A stretch of 64,000 bases of DNA from Haliscomenobacter sp. (lineage in GTDB: Bacteria > Bacteroidota > Bacteroidia > Chitinophagales > Saprospiraceae), in the NCBI RefSeq assembly GCF_016718685.1, contig NZ_JADKCX010000025.1, forward strand, positions 1 through 64,000, written 5' to 3'. The position numbers and the translations under genes were made by a program. The notes beneath the pieces are model-generated. The model was given only the letters and a program-made list of their open reading frames with translations, was not told where the DNA came from and did no database searches. Below, one piece after another: positions 10,662 through 19,044 of the stretch (its first letter is position 1; each line of letters starts with the position of its first letter).

Positions 10662-11525
10662 CTAAAACAGCACATCAACAATCACCAAAGTGCCAAAAAT
10701 GAGACTGGCAACTCCGTTGGTGGTAAAAAAAGCCAGGTTTACTTTACTCAAATCGTTTGGTTTGACCAGGGTGTGTTGGTAGAACAACATGCTCAAAAAA
10801 ACCGCCGCTGCCCCCCAATGTATCCAGTTAAAATGGGGAAATTGTAAGCCTTGTTGCCAGCAGGCCAATAAGATCATTGTAGCACTCAGGAGGTGTAAAA
10901 TTTCGGATAAGCGCAGCGCTCCACCTCGCCCCAATACGACCGGAATGGAGTTAAGCTGCTGCTCACGGTCAAATTCTTCATCCTGTAAAGCATAAATGAT
11001 GTCAAACCCAGCCACCCAAAACAACACGGCAAACGAATAACACAATGGAATCAGGTCAAAACCACCACCCGTAGCCAAATAGGCACCAATAGGTGCCAGC
11101 GCGAGCCCCAATCCCAATACAAAATGGCACAGATAAGTAAATCGTTTGGTGTAGCTGTAACCCAGAACGACCATCAGCGCAACTGGTGACAAATAAAAAC
11201 AAAGTGGATTGATGAACCAGGCTGTAGCCATAAACAGCAAGGCATTGGCCAACACAAACATCAAGGCTGCCTTGGGCGAAATTACCCCTGCGGGAATTTC
11301 CCGAATTTTGGTACGCGGGTTGCGTTCATCGATGTCCCGATCCAGATATCGGTTAAAAGCCATTGCGGCACTACGGGCAAAAACCATACACAAAACCACC
11401 AAACCCAGGGTTTTCCAATTGAATCCTGCACCTGATTGCAAGGTTCCCAAGGTAAAACCCAGCAATGCAAAGGGCATTGCAAAAATCGTATGACTGAATT
11501 TGATGAGCGAAAAGTAGGATTGCAC
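10662..11525 (-). CDS. UbiA-family prenyltransferase (4-hydroxybenzoate / MqnP type)
   Basis: A 287-residue polytopic membrane enzyme that transfers a polyprenyl chain to an aromatic acceptor in quinone synthesis. Both Asp-rich motifs are present: 'NRYLDRDIDERNPRT' near residues 58-72 and 'DIIYALQDEEFDRE' near 175-188. The N-terminal 'SLIKFSHTIFAMPFA' is typical of the putative 4-hydroxybenzoate polyprenyltransferase subgroup that includes futalosine-pathway MqnP; the UbiX at 37 kb would fit a menaquinone or ubiquinone-like route. The start is a GTG at 11525; no in-frame ATG lies nearby upstream, and the upstream bases are hairpin repeats. Confidence 0.8.
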   Translation of the reverse strand: MQSYFSLIKFSHTIFAMPFALLGFTLGTLQSGAGFNWKTLGLVVLCMVFARSAAMAFNRYLDRDIDERNPRTKIREIPAGVISPKAALMFVLANALLFMATAWFINPLCFYLSPVALMVVLGYSYTKRFTYLCHFVLGLGLALAPIGAYLATGGGFDLIPLCYSFAVLFWVAGFDIIYALQDEEFDREQQLNSIPVVLGRGGALRLSEILHLLSATMILLACWQQGLQFPHFNWIHWGAAAVFLSMLFYQHTLVKPNDLSKVNLAFFTTNGVASLIFGTLVIVDVLF

Positions 11526-11529
11526 GGAG

Positions 11530-11654
11530 AAGAGTTGAAAAGTTGAAGGGATGAAGAGTTGAAAAGTGAGTTAAAAGTTTGAAAGTTTGAAAGAACATTT
11601 TCCTCCTTTCTGTACCTTCTTTTCAACTCTTCAACTCTTCAACTCTTCAACTTA
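11530..11654. repeat. gttgaaaa-type intergenic hairpin
   Basis: Left arm (11530-11600) has tandem copies of 'agttgaaaagttgaag'; right arm (11618-11654) has the complementary 'tcttcaactcttcaact' series. It fills the gap between the DUF1573 gene and ubiA, both on the minus strand, and so lies in the transcript between them. Confidence 0.7.
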
Positions 11655-11656
11655 TT

Positions 11657-12172
11657 TTATTCTTGTTTTGCCGCCGCAGCGTCTTCTTCAACCTCACCTT
11701 CCATATAGCAATAGGTTTCTGGTGGGTTGGTGTTGGCTACAATCGTTACGCGCTTGCTTTGGCCGCCAAATTTACCGGAAGAGTCAAATTCGACCACCAA
11801 TTCTCCAATTTTTCCGGGAGCGATGGGTTCTTTTGGCCAGCTGGGCGTGGTGCAACCACAAGATGCTTTTGCATCGGCAATGATCAATGGCTCTTTGCCC
11901 GTATTTTTGAACTTGAATACGTGGCGCGCTTTGGCGCCAGCCTTGATTTTGCCAAAATTGTGCCGGTCTCCAGCGAGGAACTCAATGGAGGTAATGGGGC
12001 CAGCTGGAAGCTGGGTGCTTTGTGGTTCAGGAACTGCCGTTGCTTCAGTGGGTTGTACGCCACCAGAAACATCATTCAGTGCTGCCTCGCGAACTTTTTT
12101 ATCGTTCTGGCAGGCAAAAACCGCCGCTGCCAGAATCAAAATCATGCTTGCTTTTTGAATAGCCTGCAACAT
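11657..12172 (-). CDS. DUF1573 lipoprotein
   Basis: About 171 residues. The start at 12172 gives a lipoprotein signal ending in the lipobox 'AVFAC'; the longer open frame upstream adds unlikely sequence. After a low-complexity spacer comes a DUF1573 immunoglobulin-like domain with 'FNFGKI'-type beta strand ('HNFGKIKAG'), 'FKFKNTGKEPLII' and the conserved 'ASCGCTTPSWP' motif. Such proteins are common exported Bacteroidota proteins of unknown function. A Glu/Ala-rich tail follows. Confidence 0.85.
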   Translation of the reverse strand: MLQAIQKASMILILAAAVFACQNDKKVREAALNDVSGGVQPTEATAVPEPQSTQLPAGPITSIEFLAGDRHNFGKIKAGAKARHVFKFKNTGKEPLIIADAKASCGCTTPSWPKEPIAPGKIGELVVEFDSSGKFGGQSKRVTIVANTNPPETYCYMEGEVEEDAAAAKQE

Positions 12173-12258
12173 TTTTGTGAGTTTTATGATTGAAAAACAT
12201 GTAACAAACAAGACAAGGTCAACCTAGCCGTTTGCCGCACAAATGTAAAGAATTTTAT

Positions 12259-13923
12259 CTACCGCGTACGTGATTCAATCCACATTACAAAGTTGTTAAC
12301 ACCCTTTGCATTGAGGCATTGAGCAGCAGTTAAACCTCCTTTTCGAGCCGACAAAACGCCATAGTGAATGTCATGAATGCCCTGTTTGCTGTGGGCATCG
12401 GGGTTGATCGAAATCATCACACCTTTTTCCAGTGCATAAGGTATCCAGGTCCAGTCCACATCTAAACGGTAGGGACTGGCATTGAGTTCAATCGCCACGC
12501 CATTTGCTGCACAGGCATCGATCACTTTTTGGTGGTCGAGTGGATAACCCTGGCGGGAAAGCAACAATCGCCCTGTCGGGTGACCCAAAATACGGGTATG
12601 TGGATTTTCGACCGCTTTGATGACCCGCTGGGTAGCCTTGGCTTCATCCATGCGCAAGTTCGTGTGCACCGAAGCAATAACGACTTCAAATTTAGCCAGA
12701 ATGTCTTCTGTATAATCGAGCGAGCCATCGTTGAGGATGTCACACTCGATGCCTTTGAAAATGCGGAATGGCGCCAGGGTTTTATTCAGCGTGTCAATTT
12801 CCTCCATTTGACTCAAGACGCGCTCGGGTTGTAAACCATTGGCATAAAAAGCTGCTTTGGAGTGATCGCTGATCACCAGGTATTCATAACCGAGTTGTTT
12901 GCTGTATTCGGCCATTTCTTGAAGGGTGTTCAGGCCGTCGCTGTAGGTGGAGTGTGTATGGACTACTCCTTTGATGTCAGTGGGTTCCAGCAATTGGGGA
13001 ATGCCTGAGGTTTGAGCCAGTTTGATGGACCAAGGTTCCTCGCGCAACTCCGCGGGGATAAATGGTAAATTGGCTTTGACAAAAATCTCCTCCTCGGCAG
13101 CGATATCCCGAAAATCTTGACCAGGATTTTGTTCTAAAAAAGCTTGCATAAATGCTGGAGCTGCTGAGTATTTGAATTGTTTGGAGCCAAAATCTTCCGC
13201 GCTGCACTGAAAAATGCGCAGCGGGTATTCATTACTGGACGATCCACTGCGGTGATCGGCCTGGATCTGGAGGTTTTGCAGCCCCAAAGCCTCCAATTGG
13301 GCGTCGAGATTTGCAGTACTGCTCACCAAAATATCAATCGATTCGAGGATATTGGCGTGGCGGCGAAATGCTCCGGTGAATTCAACTTTTACTCCCGGAA
13401 GCGCTGCCTGCAATTTTTGGAGCAGGTCTTTTCCCTCAGTTTCCAAACTGGCAAAGTGAAACTGATTGCGGGATTTTAAAAAATATTGCAATTGCTGGCG
13501 CAGTTCATTTTGGGTCTTTTCCCCAAAACCTTTGAGTTCCAGCAAGCGGTTTTCGTTGACGGCATACAGCAATTCACCAATGGTTTCGATGCCCATTTCT
13601 TCCCAAATGACCTTGATTTTTTTGGGGCCAAACCCCTTAATGCGGAGCATTTCTTGAACGCCTTCGGGGGTCTTGTCCAGGTATTGTTGCAAAGTGCTCA
13701 TTTTGCCCGTGTCCAACAATTCCCGGATTTTTTCCGCAATGGCTTGGCCTACGCCTTTGATTGCAGCAATTTCGGTAGCTTCCATTTCGGCCAAAGGCCG
13801 ATCGAGCTTGCGCAACGTAAGGTAGGCGTTTTGATAAGAGCGAATTTTGAACGGGTTTTCGCCATACAATTCCATGATGTCGCCAAGGAATTGAAAGGTT
13901 TTGGCAATTTCCTTGTTGGACAT
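12259..13923 (-). CDS. polX: PolX-like protein: HhH and polymerase-beta-type core with PHP phosphoesterase domain
   Basis: A 554-residue protein with the layout of bacterial DNA polymerase X: N-terminal 8-kDa/HhH region (1-150; 'IKGVGQAIAEKI', 'IKGFGPKKI'), a nucleotidyltransferase region (about 150-310) and a C-terminal PHP domain (about 320-554). The PHP metal ligands look complete: 'HTHSTYSDG', 'SDHS', 'GIECDI', 'ASVHTN', 'GHPTGR' and 'NPDAHS'. The polymerase motif does not: the usual 'GSxRR...GDID' reads 'GAFRR...ESID', so the first catalytic aspartate and the glycine-serine pair are lost. Nuclease or phosphoesterase activity is likely; DNA polymerisation is doubtful. Confidence 0.85.
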   Translation of the reverse strand: MSNKEIAKTFQFLGDIMELYGENPFKIRSYQNAYLTLRKLDRPLAEMEATEIAAIKGVGQAIAEKIRELLDTGKMSTLQQYLDKTPEGVQEMLRIKGFGPKKIKVIWEEMGIETIGELLYAVNENRLLELKGFGEKTQNELRQQLQYFLKSRNQFHFASLETEGKDLLQKLQAALPGVKVEFTGAFRRHANILESIDILVSSTANLDAQLEALGLQNLQIQADHRSGSSSNEYPLRIFQCSAEDFGSKQFKYSAAPAFMQAFLEQNPGQDFRDIAAEEEIFVKANLPFIPAELREEPWSIKLAQTSGIPQLLEPTDIKGVVHTHSTYSDGLNTLQEMAEYSKQLGYEYLVISDHSKAAFYANGLQPERVLSQMEEIDTLNKTLAPFRIFKGIECDILNDGSLDYTEDILAKFEVVIASVHTNLRMDEAKATQRVIKAVENPHTRILGHPTGRLLLSRQGYPLDHQKVIDACAANGVAIELNASPYRLDVDWTWIPYALEKGVMISINPDAHSKQGIHDIHYGVLSARKGGLTAAQCLNAKGVNNFVMWIESRTR

Positions 13924-13935
13924 AGTGCGCTGAGT

Positions 13936-14585
13936 TTAGGCGTTGAAATATTCAATAATGGTGCGGACCTGGGCTTCGGCAAAAAGATCGATCACATTGT
14001 CGTCCATCAACAAACTTGCATCTTCAAAATTGTCGAAAAACAGGTGCTCGATCAAAATGGCGGGCATATTGGTTTTGCGTAGGATGAAGAAGTTGGCCTC
14101 GTTGTCATGCTGACTACCACTAGGCGTGGTGCGCATGGTGATTTGGGTACCTTTGGGGTAAAAGTTGCGCAAGAGATTGACGTTGTTCCAATGAATGGAG
14201 GCAACTTTATCCGATTCGGTCGTGCCGGGTGAGGTATAAATTTCAAGCCCCGCGCCGTGTGGGGAACCGACGCATTGGCATGGGTTGACACCACCAGGCT
14301 GCGCGCAAACTTAGTCCCGTACCAATTGGCCATATCCACGCGGTGTTGCAGCGAATTGTCTAAATAATCGTGGTGTAAAGGCAAATAGGTGATCCCAAAC
14401 CGATCGAGTTTGCGCATGACCTGGTTGGTCAGCACGCGGTTCCAAACGCCCTCATAAAAAGTGCTGCCCTGATGGAAAGCACCTCTGGTATGACGAAACA
14501 TTTTTGAAGGAGCAGTAGTGTACTCCCCAGCTCGGTTGAGCCCTCCGTGTCCGGCGTCGATAAAAACGATGGTGTTGGGAAACAT
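13936..14585 (-). CDS. N-acetylmuramoyl-L-alanine amidase (Amidase_3), frameshifted
   Basis: About 216 residues after correcting one frameshift. It should cleave the amide bond between muramic acid and the stem peptide in peptidoglycan. The first frame begins 'MFPNTIVFIDAGHGG' with the first zinc His and contains 'VVSTHANAS' with the next zinc His; the second (13936 to about 14270) holds 'MPAILIEHLFFDN', which includes the catalytic Glu region. Adding one base at about 14265 gives 'SPHGAGLEIYTSPGTTESDK', the expected family sequence. No signal peptide is seen. The start at 14585 avoids an upstream extension that only translates the ggttcg repeat. Confidence 0.8.
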
Positions 14586-14598
14586 GGGTAAAGGGTTT

Positions 14599-14694
14599 AA
14601 AGGGTTCGAGGGTTCGGGGGTTCGAGGGTTCGGGGGTTCGGGGGTTCTAGCTAGAATTGTGTGCAACCCTCGAACCTTCGAACCCCCGAACCCT
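14599..14694. repeat. ggttcg-type intergenic hairpin
   Basis: Left arm 14599-14647 holds tandem 'gggttcgagggttcggg' units and the right arm 14665-14694 holds the reverse complement ('cgaaccttcgaaccccc'). It lies between two minus-strand genes, DUF3467 and the amidase. Confidence 0.75.
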
Positions 14695-14695
14695 C

Positions 14696-15010
14696 TTACG
14701 CTTGCGCCTTCGGCGTACTAAAGTTCAACGGAAATGCCGGTTGTTCCTGTTCGTCGATGGCACCAAATTGTGCTTCGTAGCGCTTGACATTATCGGCCAG
14801 GGCCCGCATGAGGCGTTTGGCGTGATCAGGCGTAAGGATGATGCGTGCTTTGACCTTGGCCTTGGGTACATTGGGCACCAGGCGCACAAAGTCAACAACA
14901 AATTCCGAATGCGAGTGGGAAATGATGGCCAAATTGGAATAGGTTCCTTCGGCAATTTCCTCGGGCAATTCGATATTGATTTGATTTGGGTTGTTTTTAG
15001 AATCGTCCAT
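14696..15010 (-). CDS. DUF3467 family protein
   Basis: A 104-residue soluble protein matching the small DUF3467 family: 'INIELPEEIAEGTYSNLAII' near the N-terminus, 'EFVVDFVRLVPN' and 'ARIILTPDHAKRLMRAL'. The function is unknown; the fold is probably a small beta-rich domain. It lies between two hairpin repeats, downstream of topA on the same strand. Confidence 0.85.
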   Translation of the reverse strand: MDDSKNNPNQINIELPEEIAEGTYSNLAIISHSHSEFVVDFVRLVPNVPKAKVKARIILTPDHAKRLMRALADNVKRYEAQFGAIDEQEQPAFPLNFSTPKAQA

Positions 15011-15025
15011 GGCAATTGTTGAGAG

Positions 15026-15115
15026 AGGTTGAAGGGTTGAAAAGTTGAAGGGCGGCCTCGCGCTTGCCTCGGACGCTGACCTTGCTTCAACTTTTCAACC
15101 CTAAACTTTTCAACT
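15026..15115. repeat. gttgaaaa-type intergenic hairpin
   Basis: Left arm 'gttgaagggttgaaaagttg' (from about 15029) and right arm 'caacttttcaaccctaaac' (to 15115) flank a GC-rich centre. It follows the topA stop codon directly. Confidence 0.7.
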
Positions 15116-17707
15116 TTATTTTTTGGTTTTCGCTCCCTTCGCCGCTGCCGCTTTTGGTGCTGCTTTTTTAGCAGGTGCCTTTTTTACGGGCGCTTTTTTG
15201 GCAAAAGCATCGGGAACTTGTTCTTCAATGGTTTTTTTCACATCTTCCAGCGAAAGAAGTGCGGCATCCTCAGGGCTCATTTTTTGGCCATCCAGGCGCG
15301 GCAACTTCAGCATGTCCTTCTTAAAACGGATAAAGGGTCCCCAACGGCCATTTTCGATGCTGATTTTTTCATCTGGCCAGTTTTGGATGTAGCGATTGGC
15401 TTCTTTTTCCATTTTGCCCTCGATGAGTTCGTGCATCTCTTCAGGGGTGAGGGTCTCCAGGTTGTACTTTTTCGGTACATTGATAAAGGTATCGTTCCAC
15501 TTGATGAAGGGACCAAAACGCCCGGTACCTTTGGTGATGGGGAAACCTTTATAACTGGCTACAGGTGCATCGATTTTTTCCCTTTCTTCGATCAGTTCCA
15601 GTGCACGTTCCAGGGTAACCGAAAGTGGGTCTTCCCCTTTGGGTATGGAGATGAATTTTTCACCAAAGCGCACATACGGACCATACCGCCCGGTACCCAC
15701 GGCCACTTCCTGGCTGCGGTAATCACCCAAAATTTTGGGCAATTCAAACAACTTCATGGCTTCTTCCATCTCGATGGTTTCGATGGACTGGCCTGGCTTG
15801 AGGTTGGCGTAACGGGGTTTTTCACCGGGGATCAACTCTTCGGGAGTACCGATTTGCACCACTGGCCCCAGACGGGTCATGCGGGTGAGCACCGAATAGC
15901 CGGTTCCTTCCTCTTTACCCAGAATGCGCTCACGGGTGGGGCGATCGGCATTGGCCATCGTTTCTTCCACAATTTCGTGGAAAGGCCAGTAGAAGGTGCC
16001 CAACATTTCGGTCCATTCACGGCTACCTGCGGCAATATCGTCGAACAATTTTTCGATTTCAGCCGTGAACTTGTAGTCCATGATTTTATCGAAATGTTGA
16101 TCCAGAAAATCACTCACCGTACTGCCCATATCGGTCGGAAACAAACGGCCTTTGATGACACCAGTCATTTCCGACAATTCTTTTTTGTTGATTTGTGCGT
16201 CCTTGAGGGTCAACTCGCGGAAAGCACGTGGGGCACCATCGCGGTTTTCTTTGACCACATAACCCCGGCCTTCTTCCATGATTTTGCTGATGGTTGGCGC
16301 ATAGGTGGAAGGGCGACCAATGCCCAATTCTTCCAGTTTTTTCACCAAACCTGCTTCTGAATAGCGCGATGGTGGGCGGGTAAAACGCTCGGTAGCCTTC
16401 ATTTGATTGAACGGCAGCACTTGGCCTACTTTCAAAGGAGGCAACACACCCTGAGCTTCGTCCTCCTCTTCATCGTCGTTGGATTCGAGGTAAACTTTCA
16501 AAAAGCCGTCAAACTTCAACACTTCTCCTTCCGCTTGCAGGCTCACGCCGGGCTGGGTAGAAATGCCGATGTCCACAACCGTTTTTTCCAATTCCGCATC
16601 CGCCATTTGTGAAGCGATGGTGCGCTTCCAAATCAGTTCGTACAAACGCTTTTCGTCACGATCACCAGGTACATTCTGGTTTTCGATATAAGTAGGGCGG
16701 ATGGCTTCGTGGGCTTCCTGCGCGTTGGCAGATTTGCCTTTGAAGCGCCGTACTTCGACGTATTTGTTACCGAATAACTTTTCGATCTCCTGAGAAATGG
16801 ACGCAATCGCCGTTTCGCTGAGGTTGATCGAATCGGTACGCATGTAAGTGATGAAACCCGCTTCATAGAGCTTTTGGGCGGTCACCATGGTGCGGTTTAC
16901 CGAAAAGCCCAATTTGCGGCTAGCTTCCTGTTGCAAGGTGGAGGTGGTAAAAGGAGCAGTTGGGCGTCGTTTGAGGGGTTTGACGTCGATGCTTTGGATT
17001 TTGTATTCCGCGCCAATGCACTTTTTCAGGAAAGTCTCGGCATCCATTTCGGTTTTGATCCGATCGGTTCCTTCAGCTTTGAGGCTCACCGTACGGCCTT
17101 GTTCGTTCTTTACGTCGAACAAAGCTTCTATTTTAAAGTAGGCTTCCGATTTGAAACTGTTGATTTCACGCTCCTTTTCGACCACCAATTTTACTGCTAC
17201 CGACTGAACTCTACCCGCCGAAAGTTTGCCCTTGACTTTTTTCCAGAGAATTTCTGAGAGTTCAAAACCGACCAGTCGATCCAATACCCGCCGGGCTTGT
17301 TGGGCGTTGACCAGATTGAGGTCAACGGTACGGGGTTGTTGTACCGCTTTTTCGATGGCGGGTTTGGTGATTTCGCGAAAGACGATGCGTTTGGTTGATT
17401 TTGGATCCAATCCCAAGACCTCACACAAATGCCAGGAAATGGCCTCTCCTTCGCGGTCTTCGTCCGTGGCTAGCCACACTTCGTCAACCTTCTTAACCCA
17501 ATCTTTTAATTCTTTGACAACCTTGTGCTTCTCTGGAGAGATGGTATACTTGGGGGAAAAACCATTCTTTACATCCACCGCCTGATTGCCCTTGTCCAAG
17601 TCTCGCACGTGTCCGTAGCTCGAACGCACCGCGAAGTCCTTTCCCAGGAACTTTTCGATGGTTTTGGCCTTGGCAGGCGATTCTACAATGAGCAAGTTCT
17701 TCGACAT
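15116..17707 (-). CDS. topA: DNA topoisomerase I
   Basis: An 863-residue type IA topoisomerase that relaxes negative supercoils. The TOPRIM domain starts at 'LLIVESPAKAKTIEKFLG' and has the acidic triad 'ATDEDREGEA' near residue 80. The active-site tyrosine lies in 'YMRTDSINLS' near 286. The C-terminus has no zinc fingers but four topoisomerase C-terminal repeats ('GTGRYGPYVRFGEKF', 'GTGRFGPFIKWNDTF', 'ENGRWGPFIRFKK'), followed by a Lys/Ala-rich basic tail probably for DNA contact. Length and domain order are normal for Bacteroidota. It diverges from the BioD/DRTGG gene. Confidence 0.97.
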   Translation of the reverse strand: MSKNLLIVESPAKAKTIEKFLGKDFAVRSSYGHVRDLDKGNQAVDVKNGFSPKYTISPEKHKVVKELKDWVKKVDEVWLATDEDREGEAISWHLCEVLGLDPKSTKRIVFREITKPAIEKAVQQPRTVDLNLVNAQQARRVLDRLVGFELSEILWKKVKGKLSAGRVQSVAVKLVVEKEREINSFKSEAYFKIEALFDVKNEQGRTVSLKAEGTDRIKTEMDAETFLKKCIGAEYKIQSIDVKPLKRRPTAPFTTSTLQQEASRKLGFSVNRTMVTAQKLYEAGFITYMRTDSINLSETAIASISQEIEKLFGNKYVEVRRFKGKSANAQEAHEAIRPTYIENQNVPGDRDEKRLYELIWKRTIASQMADAELEKTVVDIGISTQPGVSLQAEGEVLKFDGFLKVYLESNDDEEEDEAQGVLPPLKVGQVLPFNQMKATERFTRPPSRYSEAGLVKKLEELGIGRPSTYAPTISKIMEEGRGYVVKENRDGAPRAFRELTLKDAQINKKELSEMTGVIKGRLFPTDMGSTVSDFLDQHFDKIMDYKFTAEIEKLFDDIAAGSREWTEMLGTFYWPFHEIVEETMANADRPTRERILGKEEGTGYSVLTRMTRLGPVVQIGTPEELIPGEKPRYANLKPGQSIETIEMEEAMKLFELPKILGDYRSQEVAVGTGRYGPYVRFGEKFISIPKGEDPLSVTLERALELIEEREKIDAPVASYKGFPITKGTGRFGPFIKWNDTFINVPKKYNLETLTPEEMHELIEGKMEKEANRYIQNWPDEKISIENGRWGPFIRFKKDMLKLPRLDGQKMSPEDAALLSLEDVKKTIEEQVPDAFAKKAPVKKAPAKKAAPKAAAAKGAKTKK

Positions 17708-17835
17708 ATTATACGTTTTAAGAAGGATTAGTTTTTATACCCCGTGAGGTATATGACGGGACAAAAGTATAAATTTTAAAAAAAAAAAAGATAAAACCTA
17801 TACGCTCAGACCCACTCCTAAAGATAAACCCATGT

Positions 17836-17843
17836 TATCTTTG
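17836..17843 (+). promoter_or_regulatory. Bacteroidota -7 promoter box for the BioD/DRTGG gene
   Basis: 'TATCTTTG' matches the TAnnTTTG consensus exactly and lies 19 bases before the chosen ATG at 17863. No clear TTG -33 box is seen at the usual distance. Confidence 0.5.
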
Positions 17844-17862
17844 GGTTTTGAAACGCCAAAAA

Positions 17863-18968
17863 ATGAAAAATCTATATGTTGCTGCAACCAGTCAGCACGT
17901 GGGAAAAACCACGACGACGCTGGGTTTGGTGGCCAATTTTAATGAAAAGGGCTTACGCACAGGCTATTGCAAGCCCGTCGGGCAACAACACGTAACGATC
18001 AACGGGATAACCGCTGATAAAGATGCCGTGTTGTTTTCGGAGGTTACGGGGTTTGAGATCAACCCCGATTTGCATAGTCCGGTGATTATTGGACGCGGGA
18101 TAACCAAGGATTTTCAGGATCATCCCGATCATTATCACTTTGAAGAGAAACTCCTTGCAGCCAAAAAAGTTTTAAGCGAACAGTACGATATCGTGGTTTA
18201 CGAAGGAACCGGACACCCTGGAGTGGGCAGTATTGTCAATTTGAGCAATGCCGGGTTGCCAAAATTCTTGAAGCAGGAGTGATCATGGTGGTGGAAGGGG
18301 GCATCGGCAGCACGATCGACATGTTGAACATGAGTACGGCTTTGTTTCGCGAAGAAAAAGTGCCCATCATTGGCGTGATTGTAAACAAGGTGAAGCCCGA
18401 AAAAATGGAAGAAACGGGTCACTACCTCAAGCGCAAACTCGAACAGATGGGCTACCCGCTGCTGGGTTTGTTGCCTTACGAACAATCGCTATCCCTACCC
18501 ATCATGGAAATGATCCGCAAAGCAGTAGATGGAAAAGTACTGATGAACGAAGACTGCATGAACAATAGAGTGGAGGACATCATCGCGGGTTCACTGGTCG
18601 ACGTGGATGAATTTCATACGTTTGAAAACATTCTGCTGGTGACCAGTACCATCCGCCTCAATCAGGTCATTGAAAAAGTAGAATCGGTAGCCCGCATGAA
18701 GAATTTAAAAACTTCACCGCTTTCGGGTGTGATTGTCACTAGTGATGGCCGTCACCACCGCTGGCTAGATCTGGCGGATTTGAACCACCCCTATTTTTCC
18801 AAACACAAAATTCCGGTCATCACCACAACCTTGGACACCTACGGTTCGGTAGTCAAAATCACCCGCATCGAGGTCAAGATCAACAACCGCACCCCCTGGA
18901 AAACCAAACGCGCCGTGGAACTATTTCACGAATACGTTAATTTTGATTTGATTTTAAACCAACTTTGA
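17863..18968 (+). CDS. BioD-like P-loop plus DRTGG-domain protein, frameshifted
   Basis: About 368 residues once a frameshift is corrected. The N-terminal half is a BioD/CobQ-like P-loop NTPase ('ATSQHVGKTTTTLGL', residues 7-21; 'YEGTGHPGVGSIVNLSNA'). The C-terminal half is a DRTGG-type regulatory domain ('LSGVIVTSDG', 'IPVITTTLDTYGSVVKI'). Together they match the N-terminal part of long phosphate acetyltransferases, but no transacetylase domain follows; the frame ends at 18968. Such stand-alone proteins have no firm function. One missing C at about 18251 ('gccggg') explains the break and restores 'NARVAKILEAGVIMVVEGG'. ATG 17863 is preferred to a TTG 15 bases upstream. Confidence 0.75.
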
Positions 18969-19044
18969 AAATAAAAAGAGACAAAAGATGAGAGATGAAA
19001 GATTTTAGCTCATCTTTCATCTCTTCATCTCTCATCTCTCTTTT
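18969..19044. repeat. gatgaaag-type intergenic hairpin
   Basis: Left arm 'agatgagagatgaaagat' and right arm 'atctttcatctcttcatctc' form a long imperfect stem just after one stop codon and just before the purB ATG. Confidence 0.7.

Noticed and set aside
14599..14694. Short tandem ggttcg units as a possible CRISPR or tRNA T-loop cluster
   Set aside because: The units have no spacers, and 'ggttcga' here is part of inverted arms without any acceptor, anticodon or D stem.
15218..16360. A 380-codon frame antisense to topA
   Set aside because: It lies wholly inside topA on the other strand, has no motif, and topA is certain.
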